From: Chlamydomonas reinhardtii
Lineage: Eukaryota > Chlorophyta > Chlorophyceae > Chlamydomonadales > Chlamydomonadaceae
Length of the DNA: 64,000 nucleotides
Assembly (NCBI RefSeq): GCF_000002595.2
Contig: NC_057012.1
Location: 857,152 to 921,151, forward strand
Reading direction: 5' to 3'
Shown here: positions 23,867 to 35,876 of the stretch, one piece after another
Layout of the letters: each line of letters begins with the position of its first letter
How positions within the stretch are numbered: position 1 is the stretch's first letter
The notes under the pieces: generated by a model
The model's input: the letters and a program-made list of their open reading frames with translations, nothing else
Databases searched by the model: none
What the model was told of the DNA's origin: nothing
Program-made: the position numbers and the translations under genes

Positions 23867-24633
23867 GTCCACTTCTGTCGCGGGGACTCAGCAGCAGCCT
23901 AACTGAAATTGGTGAGAATTTCTGGCTGAGGAGAAAGTTGAGGTTTCTAGCTGAAGTTAGCGGGTTAAGCAAATGCCTCCAGCAGGCATTAGGACAGAGA
24001 GGGCGAGCTTCCGGGCAGTCGAGCAGAAATCAGCACGGACGTTCGTGGGCTGTCGCCAGCGCAGGTGCTGGCACGGATGTACATGACTGTCCTTTGCGCG
24101 CATTGATCGGTTGGGACAAGCGGTTATGCCATTGCGTGGCGGGGGCCGAGTTCGCAGCAAAGTTGTGGCGCGCGGGGGCAACGCGACTGACCCTGGCTGT
24201 CATTGTCAACGGGCGCTTTGGTGCATTCGCCCGAGGCCTCAGTACAGGCCCGGTTGCAAACACCCCAGCCGAGGACGATAGCTTTACAGTTACAATTATT
24301 GTTGCAGCTTCTAGACTGGCTGCAGCAGCCCGCGGCCTGGATTCCCGAGATGCGACCCAAGGGCCCGTGGGACAAGGACCTAGCAGGGTGCAAACCAATG
24401 CCCCAAGCACACCTGCAAGCCCAATAATGCAGGCGTGCTGGTGCAGTTTGGTCAATCAGGCCCCCGAAAGCCATCCTGCATCATCAAACGCAGTCAGGCT
24501 TGGACTACGGTGCTATCCCAATTCAGATCCCATACAACGACCCCGTGTCCCCACATCAGGCGCCGGCAGCGCCGGACATTTACCGCTAGAGCCCCAGTTC
24601 ACACGCACACGATGTTTTCTCACCTTACGCTCC

Positions 24634-24670
<37 letters not shown>

Positions 24671-26282
24671 AACAAGCCTCCCCCCCACAGACACGCTGCG
24701 TCTTTCCAGTGTTGCGCTCTTGACACACACACATACACGCACACACAAGCGGGACTCAGCTCTGAGGCTGTGCAGGCCCGCCTGCCGCCTCCCACACGAG
24801 TACCCCGCGGCCGCGACGCCCACACATCTAATAGTTCCGAGCATCCGACACGCCATCAGTCGCGGTTTCTAGCGGTTTCACCGCAGCGCACCGTCTGCCG
24901 AGCCCAGGTGACAACTTTGAAACATTGTAGTACGATGATTGGGTGACAGTACAAGTCGCATGAGAACAGGGTGCAGCGCCACCGCTGCGCCTGCTACATA
25001 TTAGCCCTGCATGCCATTGGCATGTGCACATCTTCACAAAAGGTGCTTCTTAAGAAGATGTCTCCTTCAAACAAACACACGTGCGGACTTGGCCGCGCAC
25101 ACGTCGCCCCAGCAGGCAGTAAACACTGAAACTGAGAAGCAGATGCCGCCAGCTCGCCAGTAGTCATGGATACAAGTAAGCTTTTCACACAATGGCCACA
25201 TCATGCTACGCCGCCACCTGGTGCAGACACGCAGCAGCATCGGGTGCAGCCTCTCGCGCATCATCTCTCGCGCATATCATCTTACAGCATCGTACTAGGC
25301 AGCCCCCAACACGTGCTGCTTCGCCGGCCAGGTGATGGGGGGTTGCGTGCGTGGCCTGACAGCACAAGCCGCGCGACGCAAAGCCCGTCCCGCCAGGGGC
25401 CGGCGTGCGGCATGCAGGCTTGAGCGCAAGCGCAGCCCCATTAATTGCAAAGCAGTGAGCATTGATAATAATAGACTGGTGAGCATGACCCGGTCGGACA
25501 CGCGCTGAGGTTGGGCATAGCCTTAGAGCCGCACACGTAACAGCCAGTCTGCAAAACCTTGCATTTGGGTTGCATGGTGGAAAACCACAAACCATACATA
25601 CCGTACTGAAGAATGGAAATGAGTTCATGCGCACTTGCAGGTGTTACGCAAGCTCACGAACCGAGAAACGTAAGGCTAGTATAGTTGCTGCACGCGTGCG
25701 GCGACATGGGTTCGAGTGTCCATCATACCGGTATAGAACTCTACTACTGCAGATGGAGCGCCGCCCGCCACCACCAAACCCGACCAGGTCCAAGCCACAG
25801 CCCCACAGCCGCACGGACGCCAATCCATGACGACATCAAACCACATCGTAGCTTTGTTCTGCTTCGTTAGAAGAGAAACTTGAGGTCAATGCCGCACATG
25901 CGCTCCATGTCGTGTCGTTTGCACTCACTCACTCTGAAGCACAGCCAGCTGCAGACAGAGAGGTAATCGCAACGCGAGCCCCTTCGTGCCACATCCCATG
26001 CACAGTCGCGGCTCGTTAACGCATTTGGGGTTTTTATTCCTGAGAAGCGACGAGCACACTGCAAACAATTCAACCCGTTTCGGGCAGCCCTCTGGCCTGC
26101 CGCTGTCATTCCGGCCCCGGATAGAGTGCACAGGCGCCTAACCCCACCGCCTAACCCCACTACACACCAGGTTGAGGCACATCCAAGCACATCAGCCGGT
26201 AGCTGCCGGTAGCTGCCGGTAGCTGCGTCTGCACTCCCACACGTTCATCCGTAGTCGCCTGCAGAGCGGCGCCGCTATGCGC
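23867..26282. other. Intergenic: SDR promoter side and 3' flank of the 809-aa gene
   Basis: No conserved protein or RNA was recognised in 2.4 kb. It should hold the 5' region of the SDR gene and the 3'UTR of the minus-strand gene ending at 26283. A minus-strand TGTAA (TTACA at 25281-25285) is a candidate polyadenylation signal for the latter. Confidence 0.5.
24639..24668. repeat. CA microsatellite
   Basis: About 15 uninterrupted CA units in intergenic DNA. Confidence 0.9.
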
Positions 26283-29141
26283 CTAGCTGCTGCATTGCTG
26301 TTGGCCGCAGCCCGCGCACACGAACGGCTTGCCGTGCACCGCCCTGTGAAGACAGCGGGACACGAACGGCGGCAGGGACAGCAGCGTCAAAGGCACACAG
26401 GCAAAGGGTCAACACGTGCAGTTGTTGCTTACGATGCGTTGCTCCAGCCTGCCAGTGCCCCCACCAACAAGCCAGTGCTGGCTGGCCCCACCCAAAGTCA
26501 GACCCGCGCCGGCCCCTGACGAGGCCGCCCCTCACCTCTCCGTCTGCGCCATCAGGTGGTCCGCCACTCGCCGCGCCCTCCGCATCAGCGGCACCAGAGC
26601 CGCATACCGCCTGCTGAGCAGGCAGCCGCCACCGCTGCTACTGCCACCACCGCCGCTACTGCCGGACCTCCTGCCACCATCGCTGCTGCTGTTACCACCG
26701 CTGCTACTGCCGCCTCCATTGGCGGCTTCGGCACGCAGCTGCCGTACCTCCGCCTCGCACAGCGCACGTGCCGCGCTGCCGTACGCTACCAGCAGCTTCA
26801 ACGCGGCTTCCAAGGGCAGCACGCGCGCCGGCCGCCTGCGTGCCTGCTGCTGCTGAAGCTGCTGCTGCCCCGATGCCGTGCTACTGCCGGAGGCAGCTGC
26901 GACGCAGGCGGCACAGAAGTAGGAGGAACCGATGCTGCTGACGTTGCTGCTACTGCCGGGAGCGGCGGCCCCGGCGGGGCTTGCCCCGTCCACGTCCCAG
27001 GGCGCTCGCACTGACACACCGCCGCGCACCTCCACCACACGTATGAGGTCGACGGCGGTTTGCAGGATGGGGCCTGAGACACGGACAGGAAGCGGTTGGT
27101 CCATGATGGCAGCAAAGAGGATGAGTTGACAAGTGCAAGGAGGGGAATTGTTGCCACACGACACCGTGGACTGAAAGGCGGTGTTGCTGTTAAGCTGCAT
27201 GCCCGCACCCCATTCTGCAGAGGCGAACCGTCATACTGTAAAACGATCCATACTTGAAGCTCTCAACCTACAACAAAATGAGCCGCCTAACTTGTCCGAA
27301 TTTCACGCACCTTGAAGGGCCGAGCCGTCTTGTTCCAGGTACGGAGCCTTGTGCACTGCGTGCAGCGCCGGTGCCGCCATTCCCCGCACTGCCGCTGCCG
27401 ACCCCGCCGCCGCCTTCCCTGCTGCTCCTGGAGCTGCCGCGGCCAACGCCAGCTGTAGGAGCTCAGCATCCGCCTCCTCATCCCCTACCACTGTATTGCC
27501 CTCACTGCCCTGCGGCTGCTGGCCGCACGCTACTGCCGCACTGGCAGCCGCCGCCACCTCAGCCGCCACCTCAGCTGCCACCTCAGCCGCCGCCGCTTGA
27601 TGCCGCGGCGAGGCCAAGCCTGCTGCCGGTGGCGGCGGCGGTGCGGGCGCCGTGAGCTCCTCCGCAAGTGCTACTGCCGACAGCAGCCGGTCCAGGCGGC
27701 CGGCCGGCAGTAGCAGGCCCTCCGCCTCGAGGCGGCAGTAGCTGGGCTGCTGCTGCGGCGGCACCGCGTGCTCAGAAGCAGGCAGGCTGATGTATGGTGC
27801 TGCCGCCGCGTCACGTGGTGCGCTCCCTGCTGCGACTGCTTTGTCGTGCACCGGTTCTTGTTGTTGTTGCTGCTGCTCCTCAAGCTGCACCTGCTGATCC
27901 CAGGGCCGCTTTCGGCTGGCGGCGGCGACGCGTGCAGCCGCGGGGGCTGCTGACCCTGACGCCTGGATGCCGCCGCCGCCGCGGTTGGAAACCCTGTCCT
28001 CCTGCGGCGGCGTCGCAGGCTGCAGCAGCGCGGCGGCGGCAGTAGCGGCAGTGGCGGCGGCAGCAGCAGCAGCAGCCGTGCTGGTGTGCAGTCCTGCGTC
28101 TGCAGGAACGCTGCCTGCTGCGCGGCAGTCTGCATCCTGCTGCTTCTGCGCTGCCGCAGTGGCGGCGAGCGGCCAGATCCGCAGCAGCACACGCACCAGG
28201 CGCTGCTTGGTCTGAGCACTCATCCCCATCCCCGCATCACCGCTGCCGCCCGCTGTGACCCCGCCCGCGCCGCTGCCCGCGCGCGGCATGCCGTTGGTGC
28301 GTGCAGCAGCCAGGTCCGTCAGAGCCGCCATGGGTAGGAGGCCGGTGACGGAGCCCCGCTCGGGATCCACTTGTACGGCGTGGTCAGACACGAATATCGT
28401 GTGGTGATGCTGGTGGCGGTGATGGTGAGCCGCAACGACTGCGCCGCTGCTGCAGCTACTGCCGCTGTAATGTAACGCATCCGCCGCCGGCGGGCCCCGC
28501 AACGACAGCGGCAGTGACAGCGAGCGGCTTGGTTCTAACAAGGCTGAGGCGAGCCCTGCGTTGCTGTTGTTGTCACAGCTCCTGTTGCTACAGCTGCCCG
28601 GGAGCTCCGGCCCGCGGCTGCAGCTGCTGCTGTGTGCGCCGGCAGCAGCTGCGCACAATGACGCGGCGTCGGCGTCCCCGCCAGCGCAGCCGTACGGCGG
28701 TGCTGGGGCGTGAGCGGCGTGGTCCTGGCCGCATGCGGGTCGGTGTGTCTGCAGGGCGGGAAGCAGCAGAAGCCGTGGCGTGCTGCCGACTGCAGAAGCT
28801 ACGCCTCTCGCGCCCTCAGTCGGAGCCTGCTGCGGCGAGGTTCGATAGCGGTCATCGCGATCAGCAGAACGGACGCCCACGACCTTCGACACGGCCCCGC
28901 TGCAGATGTCAAGCGAGCTCGATTGCGGCGTCAGACCGGCAGCAGCAGTATGGCTGCTGGTCTGCAACACGCAGTAGTCGCGCGCGGCACGCAGGTCGGC
29001 CTGCGCATGATGTTGGTCCGCTGAGGACTCCTTGCATGACGACCTGGCCCAGGGCCCGCTCGTCGTTAGGCAGCGGCGCTTGGCATCTGCGCCCCCTCCA
29101 AGCAGAAGCCACACTTCAGCACCTGAGTAGTTGTCGGCCAT
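26283..29141 (-). CDS. Low-complexity protein of unknown function, 809 aa
   Basis: Three exons (27311-29141, 26536-27073, 26283-26343) join in phase to 2430 nt. Most of the large first exon is Ala-, Ser-, Gln- and Gly-rich. Ordered-looking islands are HHHTIFVSDHAVQVDPERG, TKQRLVRVLLRIWPLA, LLLPAGRLDRLLSAVALAEE, ILQTAVDLIRVVEVRGGVSV and RRYAALVPLMRRARRVADHL. The short last exon adds KPFVCAGCGQQQC, a Cys-X2-Cys that may bind zinc with a third Cys three residues on. I do not recognise a family. The start is the ATG of a long open frame. The first exon is supported by frame length and codon bias, the other two by splice phase. Nuclear regulation would be a guess. Confidence 0.7.
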
Positions 29142-30981
29142 TTACGCTGCGGCGCGCTGCAGCGCGCGCGACCTGCGACGTGGGCGGTTGAGGGCGCCCG
29201 TTCAGTCGAAGCCTTTTTTCAACGCATATGTCGCTGCGAGTAGCAGGAGACGGAGTAAGCATGTCATCTGTCAGAACTGGGCAACGCTGTTGGAACTGCA
29301 CCAGGGCCCGACGCAACTCGAGAAAGCGACGAGTGGCTCACCCTGCCGTCAGGGCGACCGCGTTGACGTCGCTTTACAATGAGATATAGAATGCAAATAT
29401 CAGTCGCTGGAAGTTCTCGAAATACGTTACGCGACTGCGAGCGCGAGGACCTGCACAGCGTCAGACAAAAGCGTTTTGAGAGCTCCAAGATATTTTTGAG
29501 GTTCTGAGCTACTAATGTGCATTGGTCATACATGTATGCGAAGCGGAGCTGGGCTACAGCGGGCAAGGGCGGGGAAGCTGCGGCAGGTCTAATAACGGGC
29601 ATGTCAAATTTGCCAGGTTCTTTGCGCCCAAGCTCGCAACACAGCCATGAACGTAGATACGCTATCATTCATACCCACCGTGAATGGCAAGCGGCGGAGA
29701 ACGGCGTACTGCCCCTCAATGTCGCGCTGGTGAGCTCGAACTTGAGGTCAAGCTCGGTGCCGTTCACCTCAACAGGGTGTACTCATCCGTTGGCCTCGCT
29801 TAGCTCAGTTTCAGCAAGCACTGTCGAGCGAACGTGTAAGCCGCGAGCAGACAGCGTTCGCTGAACCGGGTCACGCGCGGAGATCTTCAGTTCGCAGTTA
29901 TTATAAGTAGTATACAATTGCATGGTTTGAGGTAGTGAGTTTCCCAAGCACTGAGCTGCTAGCTTCTCAAAGCAAAACTTTGAATCGTACACATCGAGTG
30001 AGGAAGGAAGGGTGTGCGATGGGACAGCGGTAAGGCAGGTTGGTGCAGTCCCGTAGGGTGCAGCTGATTCCCAGTGCCCAGCAGACGGCAAACCATTTGC
30101 AACGGCAGGGCAGGAGTGTGCGGCCGGTCGAACGCCGAAGTTAGGAAGGAAGGGTATAAGGATGCGGATTACAAGTGAAGGGACAGCCCGACAAGGGTAT
30201 AAGGGAGGAAGCGGGGGCGAGAGCGGCCCCTTCCCCTTGTGCCCTCCGGCCCGGTTACGTGCTGGAGCCGAAAGATTGTGTTGCTGGTATTCTGCATGCA
30301 GCAGAGCCAGGCAGAGCCGTCCCGCGCTGCCTTCCGAACGTTATATGTTACGCATACTGCAAATGAAGGGGTGCTGTAATAAACGCAGGGGGCCTGTTTC
30401 TGGTCCGCAGGGTCTATCCGGGCCGGACTCTGGGGTCTCGAGCAGCCGGACAGTGCCACTGTGCCTTTGGTCCCTCTGGAAGGCTCTGGACAGTACGGTC
30501 TTGCCGCGGTGCTCGCTGTTGCTGGACATCGATACGGTGCTGGCACGCCATGGGATGGGTTGACATGTTGCTAGTTGAAGTGCACGGCAGCGCGGAGTGC
30601 TTGGCTACGTGTCCAATTGACTCGCGTCGCGTCCTCAGCGCCCGTGCCAGCAGTTGCTCAACAGTCAATGTTGAGCATCCTGCTAGTTAAGCGTGCCCTC
30701 ATCTTGAATATACAGCTCCAGAGTATGTGAAACCGTACTTGGGCAAGCACTGTGTAGCCAGCGAGCAGAGGGGGAGATCGGGGAGACGCCAGATTCCATG
30801 CTGGGGTCGTGGCCTTAATGAATGGTCGACACGGTGTTTTCGCATGTGTCGTCAAATAGTTTTAATGGCGCTGAATATGTCATTGCAGAGGGCTTGTCTG
30901 CAACCATGATACCGGACGACACGACGACGTGAAGTGTCAGTGCAGTGAACATTCTTCTACTTCTAGACAGCTCGGGTCAAT
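29142..30981. other. Divergent intergenic region
   Basis: About 1.84 kb lie between two divergently transcribed genes, with lower GC and many stops in all frames. No gene was recognised. A 35-bp piece at 30163-30199 matches a repeat seen again at 45311-45345. Confidence 0.5.
30163..30199. repeat. Short copy of a dispersed repeat (GAAGGGACAGCCCGACAAG)
   Basis: The 35-bp segment around GTGAAGGGACAGCCCGACAA is nearly identical to 45311-45345 and recognisable at 47776-47800, so it is a fragment of a dispersed repeat. Confidence 0.7.
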
Positions 30982-33900
30982 ATGCAGACTTGCAATGCAT
31001 CACGCTCAGTTAGGCAAACAGCGAAATGCTTTTCGTTGCGCGTTGCTGCGTTGTTTGCGCTGGGGCCCCGTCCTCATCGCGCTGTGTGCTGCGCTGCTGG
31101 CCCAGAAGTTCCAAACAGCGGCCGCTCCCGTCCTATAAAGCGTCGATTATGGTCCGGGCAACGCAGCAGCAGAGCCACGCCTCAGGAGCCGCCGGCGATT
31201 GACGAGACGAAAGCACAAGCGGAGTCGTCTGTCGCTGCGCAGATGACTGAAGCTATGCGAGAGGCCTACAGCGAAATGTCGGACGAGGAGCGCAAGGCCT
31301 TTTTGGAGTACCTTGCGGTCCAGCAAGAACAATTGGCACGCGAGGGAGTGGCGGAGCTGCCGCCCGAGCAGCAAGAGCAGCTTATGCGCGACAGCGCGAT
31401 GGGATTGCTGGGTGTGGACAAGGAGGCGTTTGCAGCCCGCGTGTGGCCACTGGTCCTTGGGTCGCTGCCACCTTCCGACGCCACCATCCTGCGCAAGGCC
31501 TTCCCCTCCGGCTGGAGCGGCTTCAATGAGTTGTCTCGCCGTGACGTGCTCAACGGCCTAGCGCGGCTCAGCCCTCGCGAGCGTACACGGCTGCCGCAGG
31601 TGCTCGACGACGTTCGCTTGCTCCAGCTCCGCATCGCCGCCGGTACCGAGGCGCTAGAACAGCAGGAGCGCATCGAGGCGGCCCGGCGACGCCGCCGTGC
31701 CGCCCAGAAGGGCCTACAGATGTCGGAGGATGACCTGCAGAATCAGGAGGCAGCGGGCTGGGTGGGCGGCGACGGTGGCGCGGAGGGGGAGGCGCCAGAC
31801 TTTGCGGGGCGGCCGGGAAACATGGCTGAGCTCATTGGGCGGTTGCGGCAGCAGCTGCAGCAGCAGACGCCGCCGGCACCAGGCTCACGAGGCAGTGGCA
31901 ATGGAAATGGCACCAGCAGCAGTAGCAGTAGCAGCCGTGAAGCCCAGCCGCGGCTTTCGCCTGTCGAGTTGGATGCATGGGAGGCCCGGCTAGTGGCGCG
32001 GCGGGCGGCGGCGGCGCGCGACGCCGCCACCGCCGATTCCGCCGCCGCCGCCGCCAGGCAGCAACCCGGCGCCAGCACCAGTGGCAGGGGCGCTTCCACC
32101 TCCACCTCATCCGCGGCGGCGGCTGCAGCGGCGGCCGCGGCGGCGGAGGCGCTGGGCGCGGGCGGTCTGGGCGGCGGCGGCCTGGGCGAGCGGCTGGGGC
32201 AGATGATGGCGGCGTATGAGCGCTACGGCGCCGGCGGCGGCTGGGAGGCGGAGGCGGAGCGGCGGCAGAGCGCCGAGATGCGCAACCTGGTCAGGTGAGG
32301 CGAGGGGCGAGGTGGTGGGATGCGGTCTGCGGGCTGGGGAGTGGGTTGGGTTGCGGCGTGGGCTGGGATCGCCGTGTGCAGGGGGCATGAGCCGTGGAGG
32401 TTGCGGGTGTTCGAGTGCGCTGGGGCTCAAGTGACAGGCGGCAGCCACTTTGGGCCGGGGCGGCCCGGGGTTGGGCGGGGCAAGGGCGGGGCGGGGGAAG
32501 GGCGCTGTGTGGTGGGACACACGTTCCCACCAACACATTCCACCCCGCCTGCAGGCTGCACCAGGAGCTGACCGAGCTGGCGGCGGACGCGGAGCGCCTC
32601 ACAGCGGCGGCGGCGGCGGCGGAGGCAGCCACCACCGCGATGGCGGGGACAGGCGGGCACCGCGGGCGGGGCGGCGGCCGGATGGCGGGAGGCGGCGGTG
32701 GCGGCGGGCTGAGCCCCCGGGAGCTGCTGGCGGCTGAGGCGAGCCTGCAGCGGCGCAGTGAGGACCTGGCGCTGCAGCTGGCGGCGCTGATGGAGCCGGG
32801 GGCGAGGCAGCGGCTCAAGGTGGGCGTGCGGGGGCGTGCGTGTACAAGTATGTGGGAGAGAGCGCGGCAGTGGCTCAAGGAGTGGACATGTGTCGTCCAA
32901 CGCATAGATGCAGGGGGCCGACAGCGTGGGCGCTGTGCGCACGGGCCTGGTTTTGTATGGGCAAGGGTTGCGGGGTTGCGTAGCTGTGGGGATGTGGGGC
33001 TGCAAGACCCTGGGATCTGCGGAGTTGAGGAGGAAGCAACGGCGTTGCGAGGAAGGGCGTAGCAGCAGTGGTGCGCAAGGGCGGGGGCTTAGAGCCGTCC
33101 GGCGGCGCCCGGGACACCGCCGTCACCGGTGGCCTGCCGCTTCGCACTGCATACCGCACTCGAGAGCCTCCGCACCACCCTTCACCGCCGTCATGCCCGG
33201 AACCCCTGAACCCATGCCGCCCTCCCCGCCGCCTCCCCCGCCGCCTTTCCTCTCCCTTAACGCAACAGGACCCTGCCGCGCGCGCCGTGGTGCGATACAT
33301 GGAGACGCAGATGGTGGAGCCGGAACCAGACCCATCACCAGACCAATCATCAGGCCACTCCACGGGAGCTGAGGCCAATGGGGGCGGCGGCGGCGGCGCC
33401 CTGACGGTTGACGGGCCGGGTCTGGCCCGCCTGGGTCAGTTGCTGGTGGCGGCGGTGAACTGGGAGGCCTACCGCGCCTTCATGAGCCTGTACGGCGCCC
33501 GACACCCCGAGCTGGGGCTGCAGCTGGTCATGCAGGTGGGGAGGGAAAGGAAGATGGGAGGAGAGGAGGTTGGCGTTCGTAAGGGTTCAAGGAGAAGGAG
33601 AAGAACACTGGGGAGGGGGAGGTTGGAGTGTCCATTCTGGCCGATGCCGCAGGCGCATGCGGGTGGGGCGGGTGGGTTGAGATGCTTGTATTTGTTCACG
33701 AAGAACGCCGAAGCAAGCCGGGAGGGCGGGGTGGGAAGCAGGCGGGTTGGTTGGCGAGGAGGAGAGGGCGGCGAGCCGGGTGGACAGTGGGTTTGTGGGG
33801 GTAGGGTGGGCGGGTAGGGCGTGGGGTCCGACACGGGCGATGCTGGGTCCGACATGGCTCGGGACGAAAGCTCCGAGGCTTCTGGCACGGCAGGGGGCGC

Positions 33901-34734
33901 ATGCAGGAGTGTGGTGTGCACATGCAGGTGCATGGGGCCTGGGGCACTGGCGGCTGAGGCGCTTCATGGTGTGTCCGCCCGCCGACTTGCGCGGTTGGGA
34001 GGATGGGTGCTCAGACTCCATCCAACCCGACAGCCCGTGTCCTTCTCAACACCCACATCGCCATCCTTCCACGCGCCCGCGCCTCCCCTGCCCCTCCTCA
34101 GGCCGCCGGCATGTCGGACGGCGACGAGTGGTGGGCGCGTCTGCCCGACGTGCCCGCCCAAGCCGCCAGCACCAGCAGCAGCGCCTCCTCCAACGGCAGC
34201 AGCAGTAGCAGTAGCAGTAGCAGTAGCAGCGCGCAGCTGCAGGTGGACTGGGAGCGGGTGGAGGCTGTAGCGGCTCTGGACGGCGACGTGCTGGCCTTCC
34301 TCACGGAGCTGGAGGCAGCTGGCGCCGCCGCCGCCGAGCAGGTGTTCATGAAGTGGTACTTCCACCCCAGCCTTGGGCCGCGCATCCGCTCCGGCGCGCT
34401 GCTAGACCCCTCCAGTGCGGCAGGAGCGGGAGCGGGAGCGGGAGGTGGAGCTGGAGCGGGGCTGGGAGGGGGAGGGGGGCTGATGGACCCGAGTGCGCTG
34501 CTGGCGCGTTTGCTAGGTGACGCGGGCGTGGGGCCGAGCGGCGGGCTAGGAGGCGAGGCCTTTCCCGAGATGGTGCGGGAGGCGATGGCGGAGGCGGTGG
34601 CGGGGCAGGCGCAAGGGCAGGGACAAGGGCAGGGGCAGGGACAGGGGCAGGGGGAAGGCGCGGGCGGGGCGGCGGCTGGGCCGCGAGGGAGGGGGAGAGC
34701 GGGGCCGGCGTGGCCGCGGCGAGGGCCCCGGTGA
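30982..34734 (+). CDS. Gln/Ala-rich protein, probably organelle-targeted, 825 aa
   Basis: Four exons (30982-32294, 32555-32819, 33269-33535, 34102-34734) keep phase. The N-terminus is basic, Ser/Arg/Ala-rich and lacks early acidic residues (MQTCNASRSVRQTAKCFSLR, then VCCAA), as in algal plastid or mitochondrial transit peptides. A helical region follows (EMSDEERKAFLEYLAVQQEQ and PLVLGSLPPSDATILRKAF), then Arg- and Gln-rich coiled stretches and Ser/Ala/Gly repeats. Near residue 600 is a small ordered block, LARLGQLLVAAVNWEAYRAF. The C-terminus has a GQ-rich run. No family was recognised. The first ATG of the frame was taken as start. Confidence 0.78.
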
Positions 34735-35876
34735 GGTGAGGTGGGGTGAGGCCAGCACAGCGATTGCAGAGCGCAGGCTGCAGGCGGGCTACTGGGGGGG
34801 GGGGGCATGCCGGGCTGTAAGCCTGTTCCGCAGAAAGGGAGTCCTGGCCATTTGGGTGTCTTCGTGGGCTTTCCACGTCACCGGCTCGTGAACTGCTTCG
34901 GCAGGTCCCTCTTGTAACCAAATGCACTCTAGGCACATTTAGCCGCTGGTGTGGGTGCTGCGCCAGGCCAGCTGCACGCTGCGTGTGGCGGTAGACTCGC
35001 AGGCCTCCGGCCGGCAATCCGCAATCGTACTTCAACATTATGAGACAGCGGCAGCAGCTGGGCAGCAGCAGCAGTAGGACTTCAGGAGGGGTGGCGAACC
35101 CGCCGCAGCCGGGCAGCCGGGCATCCGCAGCCGTGGCGGCCGCTGCGTGTGGAGGAGGTGCTGGCCGTGCTGCGCGGGGCGCGCTGGCGACTGTGGCGAG
35201 GTGCCGCCGGTGCGAGAGCCTGCGGATCAGGGGGGCGGGAGGCTCCACGGCCACACAGCAGCTTCCCGCACGCGCCCGCGCACACCTGCCAGCTCCCTCT
35301 CGCGCGCCCCGCCAATCGCCGGGCCAGCTGCTGCTGGGAGTTGCGCGATAGCCCCTCTGTGATCCCGTGTGTGAGTGTGTCAGTTACAGCTTTGGTAGTC
35401 GCAAGGCAGCGAGGACTGCCGCGCCGCACGCCGCACGTGCAACGTACACGCATTACCACTGCTGCTGGTTACAAGGTGGTGCGCACGATCTTCTTCGAAA
35501 ACCGGAGGCCCGGGCCGGGGTGACCCTGGTCTGGTGTGTACCCTCCTTCTGGTGAATTACTACTCGAGCTTCGTGAACGTTATCCTAGTCTATGCTATCC
35601 GATTCCAGACGCTGAGAAGTGCGCGGCAAACAACTGTGTAGTCCACGCACACTCGTGCAACTCTTCGTGCAACTTGCCACTCAGTACTCGCCACCACCAG
35701 CCACCACACACTTACAACGCCCGCTGCCTCACGGCATATAACCTATTTCGCCGCTCCCGGAAGACACCACGTTTACCGTCTGGATGAGGTAACATGTCTG
35801 CTGTGACCGCATCCTGCTAACCGGCCTTCTATGCGTGCTAGCGACTGCAAAGTTCTCTGTTGGTACACCACACTCT
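34735..35876. other. Convergent 3' region of the 825-aa and fibrillin genes
   Basis: Tail-to-tail intergenic DNA. Besides the plus-strand signal at 34913-34917, minus-strand TGTAA (TTACA) occurs at 35712-35716 and 35469-35473 and could end the fibrillin transcript. Open frames around 35040-35520 are low complexity and were not accepted as genes. Confidence 0.5.
34913..34917 (+). terminator. Polyadenylation signal TGTAA
   Basis: TGTAA lies 179 nt after the stop of the 825-aa gene. It is inside a 43-bp segment shared with the 3' end of the Fanzor-like fragment near 46721-46763. Confidence 0.7.

Noticed and set aside
25700-25735. tRNA-like GGGTTCGAGTGTCC
   Set aside because: The B box is off consensus and no cloverleaf is possible nearby.
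35040-35523. Small plus-strand genes between the convergent transcripts
   Set aside because: Frames are Ala/Arg/Ser-rich by composition, lack conserved motifs and sit in expected 3'UTR sequence.
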